A stretch of DNA of 64,000 bases from Neurospora crassa OR74A (taxonomy: Eukaryota > Ascomycota > Sordariomycetes > Sordariales > Sordariaceae), in the NCBI RefSeq assembly GCF_000182925.2, contig NC_026502.1:4154001-4218000 (forward strand). Direction: 5' to 3'. The notes below the pieces were generated by a model, which saw only the letters and a program-made list of their open reading frames with translations, did no database searches and was not told the DNA's origin. A program made the translations under genes and the position numbers. Shown in pieces: positions 12,520-23,841 of this stretch. How positions within the stretch are numbered: position 1 is the stretch's first letter; every line of letters begins with the position of its first letter.

Positions 12520-14893
12520 ATGAAGTTCCTTTTCCCTGGTTGGAAGCTGTCTTGGCCCGCCTGGGTCCCCGACTGGCTTCGGCTGTTTCCGTGGGTGTCC
12601 TTTTGCTCCATTTTGGTGGGTATCGCTGGTAAGTTGTCAATCCAGTCACAAGGAGTCACTCATGCTTTGTTCCACAGCTGACCTCTGGTTTCTTGTTCAC
12701 CTTGTAGGCTTCATAGCCAACATCATTTTCCGGGCCAAGGCCGTCGGCCACCCGGTCGCGGAATGACCGTACCCTCTTGAACCCCAAATGCTCGTCTCCG
12801 GCATCAGCACGATCAGCGCCGCCACTCTCACCTTTGGATTCAAAAATGGGGGTATTATTGGCCTCTGGGTTCGCGCACTGAGAGGAATGAGTGTAAGTTT
12901 TCTTTCTTTCTTTTCCAAGCCAACAAAGGCACAACTGCTGACACGGTAGGTACCTCTTTTTCAGTTGAGCGAAGTTCGTTATGTTCGAGAAAGCACGACG
13001 AGCATGGCGCAGCCATAAAGGCTGTGAAGCGCGGAAAGACCCTATGGGTCGCATGGAGTAAGTTACCAACCTATTATGCACCTCCTTGATGCCGTACTTA
13101 TATCTAAGTTTCTGTTACTTGTGCCTTAAATACTAGACTAATGCTTTGGTGCCCTACACTTAGTATCCATAAGTTTCGGTGTGGCAGCATGCGGCAACGC
13201 TTGGTTCTGGAGTCATTCTATGTACCAGAGAGATGTCATGATTCGCAACAACGGGACGTTGAATATGCCTATCACTCCCGTCATCATATCATTTCATGTT
13301 TACATCATGTCTTTTCATGTTTACACCATGTCTTTTCATGTTTTCCGCCAAGGTGGTTCGCAAGACCGTTTTTTTCACGCTTGAGAAGAATCCGGTTCTC
13401 TCCACCACCCGCAGCTCGCCGTCGCGCACCCAATATGGGAGCATATCGGGAGTATCTAGTTCATAAGCCGATCATTTTCCCGAGGAGAATCTGTGACAAC
13501 TGCTCGGTGGACACAACCGCTGGTCGGTGACGTGTGCGGACTTGGTGGGCGAGGAATACGACTTCACCCCGACATCACCAGTTGAGGGGCCTCAAGACCT
13601 CTTCATCATCGATATTGCCAACAGTTCAAAACTAAACGGTTATTCCCCTTGACCTTGAATACGGTCTTCAAGTCCAAGACCGACTGTGCTGGACGAATAT
13701 GTCCAGCAACGATGCTCGCTGGCTCCAGCCATTGTCCGCTACAACCTAAACGTCGCCGGAAATGCGACTTTTTACGAACGAGGAAGGAGCGCAGAACTTC
13801 TGTAAGTGGCCAACTGAAATATTTTTCTCAACTCACCTCCTGCCGCGCATCATAGCCTTGGGTTAAGAAGAGGCTAACATATTTTGCAGCGAGTACCACC
13901 CATTGCCCAGCCAGTCGAGGTTTTCTAACGAGTTCTTCCCAAATCCTTTTTTCTTGCCCCTCGAGCCGCGTCCGTTCCACGTTGTCCACCATGACGTACG
14001 CCTAGAGATTCTGACAAAGATGGTACGAGACTTGTACAGCACCAAGGATGGCACCATCCATCGCCAGCGTCACCGGCGCTTCAGTGACGATGTCATCGAC
14101 GTCGACAACTTGCGCTTTGACAGTTTCTCGTTGACAACAACGAATTTCTCCGTTCGAGACTATGTGACTCTTTTATATCTTCAAGTTGAGACCTGATAGG
14201 CGCCACCAGACGTTGATCACGCCGTGTAAGGAAATAAGGAACAAAGTAGGGAGGGATATGCAACTACGTGGTAGGGCGGGCGGCGGTTGGAAGGTTGCAG
14301 CTGTGCTGTGATGGGTGCGCTTTCCGGTTTAAATAGTTTCGTGTATCGGACACCGTCACCGTTCAGTGGGAGTGTGTCCCAGCGTTTTGTTAGAAAGAAG
14401 TTGAAAAGAGGAGAACAGCGCGGGCACGGGCTCGAGCTATCGAAGCCACATCGCCGCTGGGTTCGCCATAAAACCCGAAACACAGAAGGAAGGCGTGCTC
14501 CCGTGCAGGATGAGACTCTTGTCTCCAATGGCCGACATCATCGAAACATACCAGGAACTGGCGCTGAGGATTTCGGTCTCGGCGGCGGTCGACACGGGCA
14601 AAACCCAGCCCGTGCAGTACTGGAGCGAAAAGGCTCAGCGGCAGTGGCTGGATGAAAGCAACCTGGCACCATTTTGTTTCTTGATAGCTCTAGTCACCAG
14701 TGTTTCCGCGATCTCTATTGTTATTTTGATGCATTGGGGTTTCTGGGAGCTCCTAAGGGGTTTCACGATGAGCCCATTGAGCTCTTTAATGCCGTCGCTC
14801 ATCGCCCTAACAGCCCTCAAAACCTTCTCGAGGTCTTGGCAAAAGCCAAGGACAATATTTCGGCCTCGGGATTGAAGAAGTTCGCGCAAGAAT
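12520..14893 (+). pseudogene. Broken paralogue of the 560-aa membrane protein
   Basis: Exon by exon this matches the gene at 4.9-7.0 kb. Exon 1 (from 12520) encodes VPDWLRLFPWVSF...LVGIAG, then an intron. Exon 2 matches with EPQMLVSGISTISAATLTFG and WVRALRGMS, followed by GTAAGT. Exon 3 has ESTTSMA. Exon 4 has CGNAWFWSHSMYQRD, NNGTLNMPITP and GAYREYL...CDNCSVDT. The C-terminal part has PMADIIETYQELALR and MHWGFWEL. It is dead: a TGA at 12764-12766 stands where the paralogue has TGG; exon 3 shifts frame after the ATGGCGCAGCC stretch (about 13008); a short tandem insert with three TTTCATGTTTACA-type units interrupts exon 4 at about 13286-13345; and the C-terminal part changes frame again near 14755. 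The two copies are well diverged, so the duplication is not recent. Confidence 0.75.
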
Positions 14894-14899
14894 GAGATG

Positions 14900-16640
14900 A
14901 AAAGAACGAGAAGCGCTTTATTCATAAAAAGAGTTGGGACAAAAAATGGGGATTCGAAGTTGAGATGGAAGAGCGATGGAATGTGCTTTTGTCTTTACAA
15001 TATCCCTTTCTGTCATTCCTCAAGATCATTTGTTGTTTTTCTAACTCCTTTTATCTTGTTGAGAAGGCATATTAATTCGGGATGAATTGCTTTCCTTTGG
15101 TTTTTTTTCAGGAGTTTTTAAGTACAGGTCGCGATACTTTGGAATAGATTTACGGATATATAATCTAATATCGTGGGACAGACATTGTCGGCCGTTTTCG
15201 AAGAAAGGATATGAGAGAGTGTGATAAATGGTGTCAAGCGTAGATCAAGAGATCTGTTCGTTCAGCTATCTGGTAATGGTGCTAGTAGAAGAGGAAAGGT
15301 TCTCGTTAACTGCTGTTACCCAGGGTATTATCACCTTCCTCGATGCGGGAAGTTCCTCATCAATGCCCCCCTCGAGGAAAGAAAAAAAAATCTTGTCATC
15401 GATTATCGTACATACATGCTCAACCGATGCTCTCCTCCGCCTTCTTGCGCCTGTTGACACGACGCCAAGTGGCCTTTTACGCGTCAACCAACTTCTTGGG
15501 CCATACGAAGCCCTCTCCAGCATCATATGTGAACAGGCAGAAACTATTCTTCTTTATCTTCTGGAAGAAACCTCCGTTTATCGATGGCCACGTCAAGCGA
15601 AATTCCTATTGCAAGATCAAGATCAAGGTGGAACCGAAATTGAGAACGTTTGCGTCGACTTTGGATGCTCAGCAATCATGATTGACAGACATTTCCTTGA
15701 CTGGTGCGTGAAAATGATGAAGGGGAGAAAGCGAAGTGAGGTTGGTCAGATGATGGACATCAGAACTGTTAGTGCAAGCGCTTGAAGATGCGCTGAAGGG
15801 CCGCCTGAAGAAACTCGGCAAATCGAACCGCAACAGGGAAGGCTTCAGCTGTACGAGGAACGGGGAAAGCGGGGATCAGCGGGCTACGGCTCGGCACCGG
15901 TTGGAACCCTCGTGACTTCTATTGGACGCGTTTGGAGTCGAAGTGGGGATTTGGTCCGAGGCAGCTCCACCGGGAAGCATGGCGAGCATGGCCCTCGCCT
16001 GTCACAGAACAGTGATCAATCAGCCCTGCAAGGGTCCGGCCGTGATGGCTTCCTTGCATTTGACCATCGTTGCAACGGTTGCCGTTCACTCAATCATGGC
16101 GCACGGACTATCATCTCCGATTTCAAGAACCCAATCGTGCCAGATGCCGGAGACATGTCCGATGCCTAGGGTTTGCCAGGTATCCATCCGTCCATCCAGT
16201 CCATCGTCGATTTCCATCTATTCTTCATTTTTTTTTTCTCTCGTCCGGTTACAGAACCCCGAAGAAGAAGAAGACCTTTGTGATTCCCGTATCGTGCCAA
16301 TTTCCAAGCTACCCAATATTCCATCCCCTGGTTGCCAAGTGAAGTGACCAAATCCCTCAATCTCCAGCTTTGACGAACCGCAACTCTCATCGAGACCAAG
16401 AACGAGACATCGACTGGGGCCCACGGCATATCCGTCGATGAATTGGTCCTTTAGGGACGGTATATTTCTCCATTCCAGTTGTTCACCTCCTTCTACCGTC
16501 GGCATTTGAGGAACGGACTTTGTTTTTCCCTTTTGTTCATCAACACGAACAATATATAGATATATAGGATTCATCACTCAGACCATCCCCTTCTCCCTTT
16601 ACCCTCCATTCACACACTACACACAACAAACAAACGGACC
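14900..16640. other. Intergenic, with a possible element fragment and a pyrimidine-rich leader
   Basis: 15.22-15.79 kb is described separately. 15.8-16.35 kb has overlapping frames without coding character. 16.2-16.65 kb is pyrimidine- and A/C-rich and ends in an ACAACAAACAAACGGACC-like stretch just before the next start codon, consistent with promoter and leader. Confidence 0.5.
15220..15790 (+). mobile_element. Possible short fossil fragment of an LTR element pol region
   Basis: One frame (15228-15785, 185 codons) contains a short stretch near 15648-15700 that resembles the active-site region of retropepsin-type proteases found in fungal gypsy-like elements. Neighbouring frames hold other protein-like stretches. 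If it is an element fragment it is a broken, isolated piece with no recognisable ends. It may equally be a chance open frame. Confidence 0.25.
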
Positions 16641-16651
16641 AGCCCACAACC

Positions 16652-17068
16652 ATGTGCCGCCATATCGTCTTCTCAGGCACGTGCCCCCACTGCACCGAGC
16701 ACTTTGTCTGGGAAGACCTTTCCCAAGAGCTCTCGTGCCTCGAAGCCAAGAACACGGGCGTCTTTGGCCAATGCGCCTTTGGCGTGCAAATCGAGGAGCA
16801 CGAATTCGACCAAGAATGCGAGCCCTGCGCCGCCGAGAACGAGCGGGATGAAGGGTACGGCGGCGCTGCTGAAGGTATAGATGATGAGCTTGTTGTCCCT
16901 CCACTAGGACCGGGAGGGGAGCTGATTATACCCGATCCCGCCATGAAACATTTACTGGCGGGAAAGAAACATGCTGATACTGGCGGACAACAACAAGAAC
17001 AACAAGAAGAAGTTGGAGGCGGCGGCAGCAGCGGCAAGAGCAAGACAAAGAAGCAGAGAGTTGCGTGA
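16652..17068 (+). CDS. Short Cys/His-rich conserved fungal protein of unknown function (138 aa)
   Basis: A single exon with ATG in an ACAACCATGTGC context. The first ~65 residues are rich in Cys and His (MCRHIVFSGTCPHCTEHF, LSCLEAKN, FGQCAFGV, ECEPCA), with the spacing of a small metal-binding module. The rest is acidic, then Gly/Gln-rich, with a basic KSKTKKQRVA end that could act as a nuclear localisation signal. The N-terminal module looks like a Sordariomycete-conserved hypothetical family; no function is known to me. The upstream region has a typical A/C-rich leader. The purine-rich antisense frame is a shadow. Confidence 0.75.
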   Translation: MCRHIVFSGTCPHCTEHFVWEDLSQELSCLEAKNTGVFGQCAFGVQIEEHEFDQECEPCAAENERDEGYGGAAEGIDDELVVPPLGPGGELIIPDPAMKHLLAGKKHADTGGQQQEQQEEVGGGGSSGKSKTKKQRVA

Positions 17069-18319
17069 GTGAGCGCAGTGCAGTTCAGTGCCAGTGCCTG
17101 AGTAGAGCGGGGAAAATGATATTGGATGAGATCATGAAGGGGCCCCGCTCTCGGACACTTCCCTCTCTCTCTCGCTTTTTTTTTTCTTTCTCCCTTCTAT
17201 AATGTATTAGGACGAGATGATGTGGTGACGCGACAAAAAAGCACAAGTACGACAAAACCAAAGTTGCGCCAAAGGATTGAACAGCGATGAAGCGTCATAC
17301 CTTCCAACAAAAGAAACTTTGAAAGTTCGTTACATGGCCCAATTCGGATCGAGAAAAATGTTGGCAGCGTTCCGAACTGGATGGATGTCGCCGGCGGATG
17401 TCACAAACCCCTATCCCATCAAATCAGCACACCATCACATACATCATCCGTCAACGGTCGCGCATTCGGTACAGTTTGAAATACCAGGATTTGCGCCAAT
17501 TCGCACCCTCGCACCCGCCAACCACACTCGCTAGCCGATTATTATCAGATCGACTGATCGATAACATATCAACATCGAGTTACCCGATGCCGACATCACT
17601 TGCGACACCCGAGGGTGAAACATTCATTCGGCATTCCAGTATCATGCTGAGTGTCTTCCACCAACAAACACCAACACTCATTACATTCATGGGCCGCAGT
17701 CACTCGGTCCATCAACCCGTCCATCACACAAAACAGCACAGACCGGCGGACAGATGCCGATGTGCATGCGCCAACACCACGAAAGCATTCACTCGCCCTT
17801 TTGCGAGTAGTCGGCAATCGCTAGTTCAATGGCGTCTGGATGGAAGATTTGTCATTGGCAGGCTCCATGCATTGGTCTATTAAGACCTGGCCCGGCCCGA
17901 TCTTTTGCCTCTTAAGCAAAGCAGACCGAAAAAAAGGGAAAAGGAAGACGAACAAATACGTCAAACTGAAGCACCATCATCACCGTTTATAGCACCAACA
18001 GACGCAACGAACGGCACCAGACGACGAAACGCAAGGGAGGAATAGAAATCGTTCGCATCACACGAAGGAGAGAATGGAGATACGGATCAGTGCGGTTGGG
18101 CTGGGTTGGGATGGCGTTGTCGGGGCCAGTTTTGTGAATCCATGATATACGTCGACCGTCACATCCAACAAAGTCAACCGTTTCATGACTCCATACCATA
18201 TACGTACAACATGTCTGTCGAATATCGCGACCGAACATGCAAAGCATATGCAGGATTATGGATGAGGACAAGAATGAGAGGAAGCCGGTGCGATAAGATC
18301 AGCAGAATCGAGAAGGAGG

Positions 18320-18372
<53 letters not shown>

Positions 18373-19212
18373 GGGCAGGTGGATATGCCTACAAGAAGCA
18401 AGATGGCGGCATGGAAACGGCAGACAGGGTTGAACCGAACCCAACGCCAGGGTCAGAAGGAGGATCAGACAGAAGCATTCACCTCCACGGATAAGGGTGC
18501 AGAACATCGGAAAGCTGGGATGGATAGGATAGATGAGGCGAAGAAAGGGTACTAAACTGTGGGGTCGATGCGACATACATCCATGGAGGAGGATTTCAGT
18601 GGATGTGGTCACCAAGGGAGCAGGAGGCGGATGATGCGCATGTTTTTAGCAACGTTTAATGGTTGTAAAATGATACCCCATCTGATATTATTAGTATGTA
18701 TAGACTGCACAAGTACCTACCTACATACGACGGCGGAGCTTAGTGGATGTCCATGGTAGGGTAGTAAGCATAGGCAAGGTGTCAAAAGGATTCGATCCAA
18801 CATCCTTGATGCCGTCTTGGTGAAACCCTCGTGTCGTGATGGATTGCTACTCAGAACATTTGGTCCAGATGCACTTGTGAAGGGCTTGGTGGTAATCGAC
18901 CATCCAGTTCAGTTCTACAAATTTGACGACTGACTGTAGCAACTAGTTCTATCCTGTTGATCTTCAAACCAAGAGCAGCAATACTAATAGGTATCAGAAG
19001 ACTGTAAATCCAAGGGTATCTTTCAGCCGGCGTCTACTTTCTACCTTCTTCCTTTCGGTATCACAGTACCGCCTTCCAGTTCCTCTTACCCAGCCCACTG
19101 GTCTATTCTGTTATCCGCTCCAATATCCATACACCTCGAGGTCTTATCTCCTCAACCACCCACGCCCTCATCCTCGCAACCCCTATCCCGCTCACCATTA
19201 CGCTCCCCAACC
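17069..19212. other. Intergenic, contains a long T/A homopolymer
   Basis: Downstream of both the Cys-rich gene and the convergent hydrolase gene. Open frames such as 17398-17883 and 18106-18555 are low-complexity or cross the homopolymer. I see no tRNA-like or 5S-like sequence. The 18324-18372 homopolymer is listed separately. Confidence 0.5.
18324..18372. repeat. T36-A13 homopolymer junction
   Basis: Thirty-six consecutive T followed directly by thirteen A, a perfect 26-nt palindrome at the T/A junction. Neither flank contains a retroelement body or target duplication that I can see. Confidence 0.9.
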
Positions 19213-20156
19213 TCACATCCACCCCTCCCCCTCCCAAAACCCCCTCACACAACTCCAATACCTCTCCGCATTCTTCTCCCCCCTCGCATGCCCTACATGC
19301 CCCGTCCCCGCAAACTTCTCTCCTCTAACCCCCTTACCCCTCCTTCTCGCCTCATCCATATGCGCCTCCACATCTCTATACCCCACCAACTCATCCTCCT
19401 CACTATAGAAATACATCCGTCCCCTTTCCCTTTCCGCCCTCCCCTTTCCAGGCGTCCTATCATTCTGCTCCCTTGCTGCCCGTTCCAGCGGAGATTCCAA
19501 AAAGCGTAGTTTGAACAGGCGGGAAAGGAAGTTGCTCGTCCAGAGGAGGGATACCCAGATGTGCAGTAAGGGGGAAATGAACATGCGGCGGAGGGTGTCC
19601 CAGAGAGAAGAGGACCCAGCGCGGGAAGCAGGCGGGAGAAGGACGTGCGAGAGGGCTCGGTAAGTGGGGAGGTAAGCTATTTGGCCTGGGGCGGAGTCGA
19701 AGATCGTTAAGTGCGGTGGGAGGCGGAGGTTTAGAGGGGACTGGAGGAGGTAGTGGTGTAGAGAAAGAAGCTGGGCGGAACCGCCGTTGGAGAAGAGGTG
19801 GATTAGGAGGGTGGGTTGGTCTTCTTCTTCTTCTTTTTCAGTGCTGTCGTTGGTGGGTGTTGAGGAAGAAGAAAGGGCGGTGGTAGAGGAGCCAAATCTG
19901 TCGGAACCAGGTTGGAGCATTTCCGAGCCGAAAATCTCTCGTAGGACGGGCACGGTGACTTGCATGTCGGGCCAGGAGGTCTTGGGCTGGAAGACGTGCT
20001 GTATCTCGGATTTGATGAGCAGGATGGGGGTGCTGGGGAATAAGGCCTGGTAGGGCGTGATGTATTTGGCGATGTGGGGGTCGCGGGCGCCCATCCAGGA
20101 GCAGAGGAGGATGAGTTTTGGTGGTGGACGGTTGCCGGGTGTGGTGGTGGTGGTGG

Positions 20157-20194
<38 letters not shown>

Positions 20195-20307
20195 GGAGAC
20201 AAGGTGGTGGAGGAGGAGGGTCGGTAGAGGTAGACGTGTTGGGAGAGGCGGGTCATGAAGGAGAGGGGGGAAGAGTCTTTGGTGACTGCTTTGACGGTGG
20301 AGGCCAT
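19213..20307 (-). CDS. DUF829/TMEM53-like alpha/beta-hydrolase family protein (364 aa)
   Basis: The chosen start is the ATG at 20307 (MASTVKAVTKDSSPL). An in-frame ATG at 20517 would add 70 low-complexity residues and is less likely. After an 18-residue Thr run (residues 39-56) comes the family opening LILLCSWMGARDPHIAKYI, then a beta strand with TPILLIKSE. The nucleophile elbow is HLFSNGGSAQLL, with Ser173 as probable nucleophile. C-terminal acid and histidine candidates are YSEEDELVGYRDVEAH and GTGHVGHA. This is the PF05705 pattern (TMEM53, and PaxU-like proteins of indole-diterpene clusters). No cluster genes flank it here, so the substrate is unknown. A hydrophobic segment before residue 290 may anchor it to membrane. 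Confidence 0.8.
20141..20195. repeat. GTG/TTG trinucleotide microsatellite coding for poly-threonine
   Basis: A pure triplet run (GTG x4-5 then TTG x~12 on the plus strand) lies inside the DUF829-like gene and is read as ACC/ACA threonine codons. Its length would be expected to vary between strains. Confidence 0.9.
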
Positions 20308-21526
20308 CTTGTTCAATGGGTGGGCGCCTTTTGGGCGCGAATCTGGTGTGTTGTGCTGTGTTGTGTCGAGAGGAAGAATGAGAGAAAGGGTTGAAGACTG
20401 GTGATGACGTTGATGCGGTACTTCGGGAATGCGGAATTGGTGGAGCGGGGTGGCCCGGCGGAACCCACCAAGTTTTGCGGGGGATGAGCTGGACTTTACC
20501 CCGTACTGCACTAACAATTACATGCCAAGCCCAGCCGCCAGGGCCACCAACCGGTTGCTGAGGTGGAACGAAGAGCCAGGCGGCCTGATCCGGGCTCTCC
20601 CATTTTTACGTCCACCATTCACCACTTCAGAGGTCATGACGGGCAAGACACTCCGCCGACATTCAGTCGACCCAACTTACCGAAAAGAATGAATACTTCC
20701 ATCTGGATAACTCCCGATTGAATCATTGTACGAAACGTCCATCAACCGGCCTCAAATACTTCTTCGCTGGTGATCCTCATACCTCGCATCCGCTCGTGCC
20801 TAGCCCGGAACGAGCGCTGAAGCAAGGGGCCGACGGCCCATAGCGAGATCTCAAACCCGGCCCAACACCGACGACGGGACACTTTGGACCTTGGTCCGGG
20901 AAGCAAGCCATTGTGTTTCCTTTCATTTTCATGTTGGGCACACAAGAAGTCGCATACAAAATCACAAAGTTCACTTGACCGAGAGCACAAGGAAACGCAA
21001 GTGTGTTGAAAAGAAAAGACAAAAGTTTGTGATTAACTTCGCCTAGATAACTCGTGTCAGTCCAAACAATTCGTATCACATACCACTCCTTTCCCCAATC
21101 TCCTGTCCTGAATACGCGCAGGCCCGAATCTCATGACTTTCTTCCCTTTCCTCGATCTCATCACCGACAGGGAACAGTCCTTTTTTTTTTCTTTTTTTCT
21201 TCTTTTTTTTTTCTTGATTCCGGACTCCGAACTGGTTAAAAACAATGTTTCGCACAGATGTATGCAACGCTCATCCCCGAATCAGTCGGGCGCATACTCA
21301 TCACCCCCTTTTAATTTTCCCCTTTTCTGGAGTTCTCTTTCCCTACCTCTATCTGATCGATATCATGTCCACAGATCTGATCATCCGAAGCCGTATGCGG
21401 TAGATGCTCAAAGTACCTCGTCGGCGGGGAGAGTGTCATTGCCCTTGCGGGCCGGCCGGCTTCGTTGAAAAAGTCGCCGGTTGGGCGATTGGTTGTTGGC
21501 AGAGAACAGAGTCTTCTGCTTCTTGC

Positions 21527-21893
21527 CCCTAGGGCCACGAGGGTGCCGTGGATGGGGCACGGGTAGCCCCCGTGACCCCGAACTGGATTAGGGAGGCCTG
21601 CTTGGGACCATCAGGCGCGGTTTGGTCACCCGACTGCTCGAGACATTGCGACACCCAACACACGCAACAGCCAACGCCTCACCTGTATAGCACATACAGA
21701 GGCTAGTATAGGCTCCGGACCCGACAACCACGGCGAGGACATGGACTGGGAGTTCAACTCCCCCTCGCAGCAACAGCAGCAGCGCAAGCACCGCCGCTCG
21801 GGCAACACTGGAGGAGTGAACCCGTTCATCACCTCCTGTAGAGGTAGAGGAGATCGGAGCTCGCTCGGTTACCGCAAGGGGAATTAGATCCGG
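21527..21893 (+). pseudogene. Protein-like open stretch, possible orphan exon
   Basis: One frame stays open for about 120 codons between stops, although it has no early ATG. It reads ARDIATPNTRNSQRL, then GPDNHGEDMDWEFNSPSQQQ and RSGNTGGVNPFITS, then stops. The composition (Ser, Gln, Asn, Gly; charged) is like a fungal disordered region, not a random frame. There is no recognisable family, and the flanking splice sites are weak. Confidence 0.25.
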
Positions 21894-22875
21894 CACAGGA
21901 CGTCTAGGATCCGGTTGTAGGCGTGAAAACTGTAAAGCACAAACTCCGTCCCGTCCTTAGCAGCTCGCTGAGATCGTTTTGGAGTCTCTGCTCAGAACAG
22001 CGCCGCCTTGTAATGCCTTGGACTAACTCGCGGCTGCGTCATTGATAGCCGCGCAGGTAAGGAGGTTTCGCGCGCAGCACAAGAAGATGTCAGACAATTC
22101 TGCTTCATCACTGGCTAGATAATGTTTGACTTTGGTGGGCAGGTTGGGTGGGACATGGTGTTGGTGGTCAAGCGATTGCAATCCGTGATGGGATCGCTAT
22201 ACAAGGTTCGATGGTTGCGGGCAAAGTGTGGTGGTTGGTTGATCAGGCTAGCTAACGGTTTACTACCATGACCCACGGTTAAATACTGCACCAGAACCTA
22301 TGCGCCCCAATGCACCCTCCACGGTTGAGCTGTCCCGATCGCTCTAGTCTGTCACATACAGTGAGGGCACTCAGTAATCAGACCGCCTTCCAGCTATTTC
22401 CGTCTCACAAGTTTGATGACAATGACGGTTCGCCCATGGATTGATATCATTGGCAATTCGGTTGCTCAAGTGGTCTTATAACCTACCCATATGGTTGTCC
22501 GAAAGACGCAGCCGAGTGCATCGTTGGGAAAAAAAAGTTGTGGCGGCCAGTACCATGTGGCTTTGTCATTGTGGCTGTGCGGCAAACTCCGATGACACAT
22601 TTCCACAAAGCGCGACTTTCCACAACCCTTTCTCAATCACATCCGTCAGGACGTAATGGCAGAGCCTGACGGATCGGCCTCGGTCAAAGACTATGAAGAC
22701 AATTCCATTGGGAAAAGCCTTGATGTCTTCCGCGCTTCGTTCAATTAAATCTTGTACGCCAGACGCGCTAGATCAGCTCAGCTATGAAGCTAAGCGGTCC
22801 AGTTTCCTTGCTGGTGCTCTTCCAATTTGTTATAAAGATCTCCTTGGCGGCCTGGATGTCGCCTCTTTGGGGGGA

Positions 22876-23516
22876 TTAATTGCATAGAGGTACGGTCTGC
22901 TCCTGGGCGCTGAGCTGTTTCGCGTGCGCTCTATCGAAGTGGTCGTACATGACAGTAGGTCGACAGGAAACAAACGTCCTTCCCCGATACAGCGCGGATA
23001 TGGCCTTCTTTTCATCAAAAGCGGAAAAGGGTTCGGCCCGGGAGACTTTTCCTTCACCATGACATTGGCGTGCACTGTCCGACACTTGCCCTTGGGGCTT
23101 TTCTTCTCGCCGTCAACAACTATGTAGGCCGTCCGCGCCCCCGTGAAGGCAAGGCCGAGGTAGCACCCGGACAAGCTGGTTTACGCGATGCCCCTCCCAA
23201 GGGACGACGCCGGGGTCGTACGCAATATCGAAGGTCAGGAGGGGTGCTTAAGTCCGCGACATCCTTTCCACTGCTGTTGGGAGCCTGAAGGCTGGTTGAA
23301 GCGGGGGACCAAGGTGGCATCATGCCACTTGCTGATCACTGATGCGGCCTTTAATCTCTTCAACGTCTTCAAGATGTAAACATCAGACGTGAGGTGTTGC
23401 ATATGTGACCATACCTCTGCGATGATTGGTGCGATACAATGCGCCATATATCTCTCAATATCTTCGCTTAAGTACGGCCGAGATGCGCCGGCTGGCTGCG
23501 GAAACACCGGGGACAA
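22876..23516 (-). pseudogene. Possible gene remnant with shifting frames
   Basis: The minus strand has successive protein-like stretches in different frames: SEDIERYMAHCIAPIIAEVW and SDVYILKTLKRLKAASVISK (23516-23235), LTFDIAYDPGVVPWEGH, and finally SAFDEKKAISALYRGRTFVS and VMYDHFDRAHAKQL up to a stop at 22876. No intron set I tried unites them. No family is recognised. It may be a decayed gene between the hydrolase and nmt-1. Confidence 0.25.
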
Positions 23517-23668
23517 AAGCTCAGTATGCCGAGAAGTATGCCGAGATCTTTTGAGAAGGAGTGAGTCAAGACACGGGGGGAATCGGATGGCGACCCCGCT
23601 CGTCTATATTGGCAATGGCGTCATGCAAATCACTCATGACCCGATATCGGGGGGTAGGATGGAAGAGG

Positions 23669-23675
23669 TATATAA
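23669..23675 (+). promoter_or_regulatory. nmt-1: Probable TATA box of nmt-1
   Basis: TATATAA lies about 30 bp before the likely transcription start near 23.70 kb and 440 bp before the start codon. That is compatible with a strongly regulated thiamin gene with a leader of about 400 nt. Confidence 0.5.
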
Positions 23676-23802
23676 CTCAAAGCACCCGCATATTGAGGGG
23701 TAACCTTGCCTTTTGCTCCCAAACAACAACTCGACATCTCGCTCTTGACTTTGAATCAACAACCTGCTATACCTTTGGTACGCCGCCAGCGTCCGAAGAG
23801 CC

Positions 23803-23841
23803 ATGAAATCTATCACAATGGGAACTCCAAGATCGAGGTAA
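23803..23841 (+). CDS. Upstream ORF in the nmt-1 leader (12 codons unspliced)
   Basis: ATG at 23803 reads MKSITMGTPRSR and stops at TAA 23839-23841. That stop overlaps the donor GTAAAG beginning at 23838. If the leader intron is removed from that donor to the acceptor ending 24087, the frame instead continues from codon 12 and stops at 24125-24127 after 24 codons, overlapping the nmt-1 ATG out of frame. If the second donor (23843) is used, the 12-codon version persists. uORF control is known for Neurospora NMT1; the donor-dependent lengths here are read directly from sequence. Confidence 0.6.
   Translation: MKSITMGTPRSR

Larger units (their letters stand above)
20308..23668. other. Long intergenic stretch with possible gene debris
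   Basis: No intact gene. Two stretches look protein-like (21527-21893 plus; 22876-23516 minus) and are listed separately. A poly-T/C run (21.18-21.22 kb) and otherwise ordinary composition fill the rest. 23.6-23.67 kb leads into the nmt-1 promoter. Confidence 0.5.

Noticed and set aside
17398-17883. 161-codon plus-strand frame
   Set aside because: Composition of intergenic DNA (His/Thr/Ser/Pro mix) with no domain, and a competing antisense frame.
18106-18555. 149-codon frame across the homopolymer
   Set aside because: Depends on reading T36-A13 as Phe/Lys codons; an artefact of the repeat.
20308-20517. Longer N-terminus for the DUF829-like protein
   Set aside because: The 70 extra residues are promoter-like low complexity; the second ATG begins the better-supported protein.
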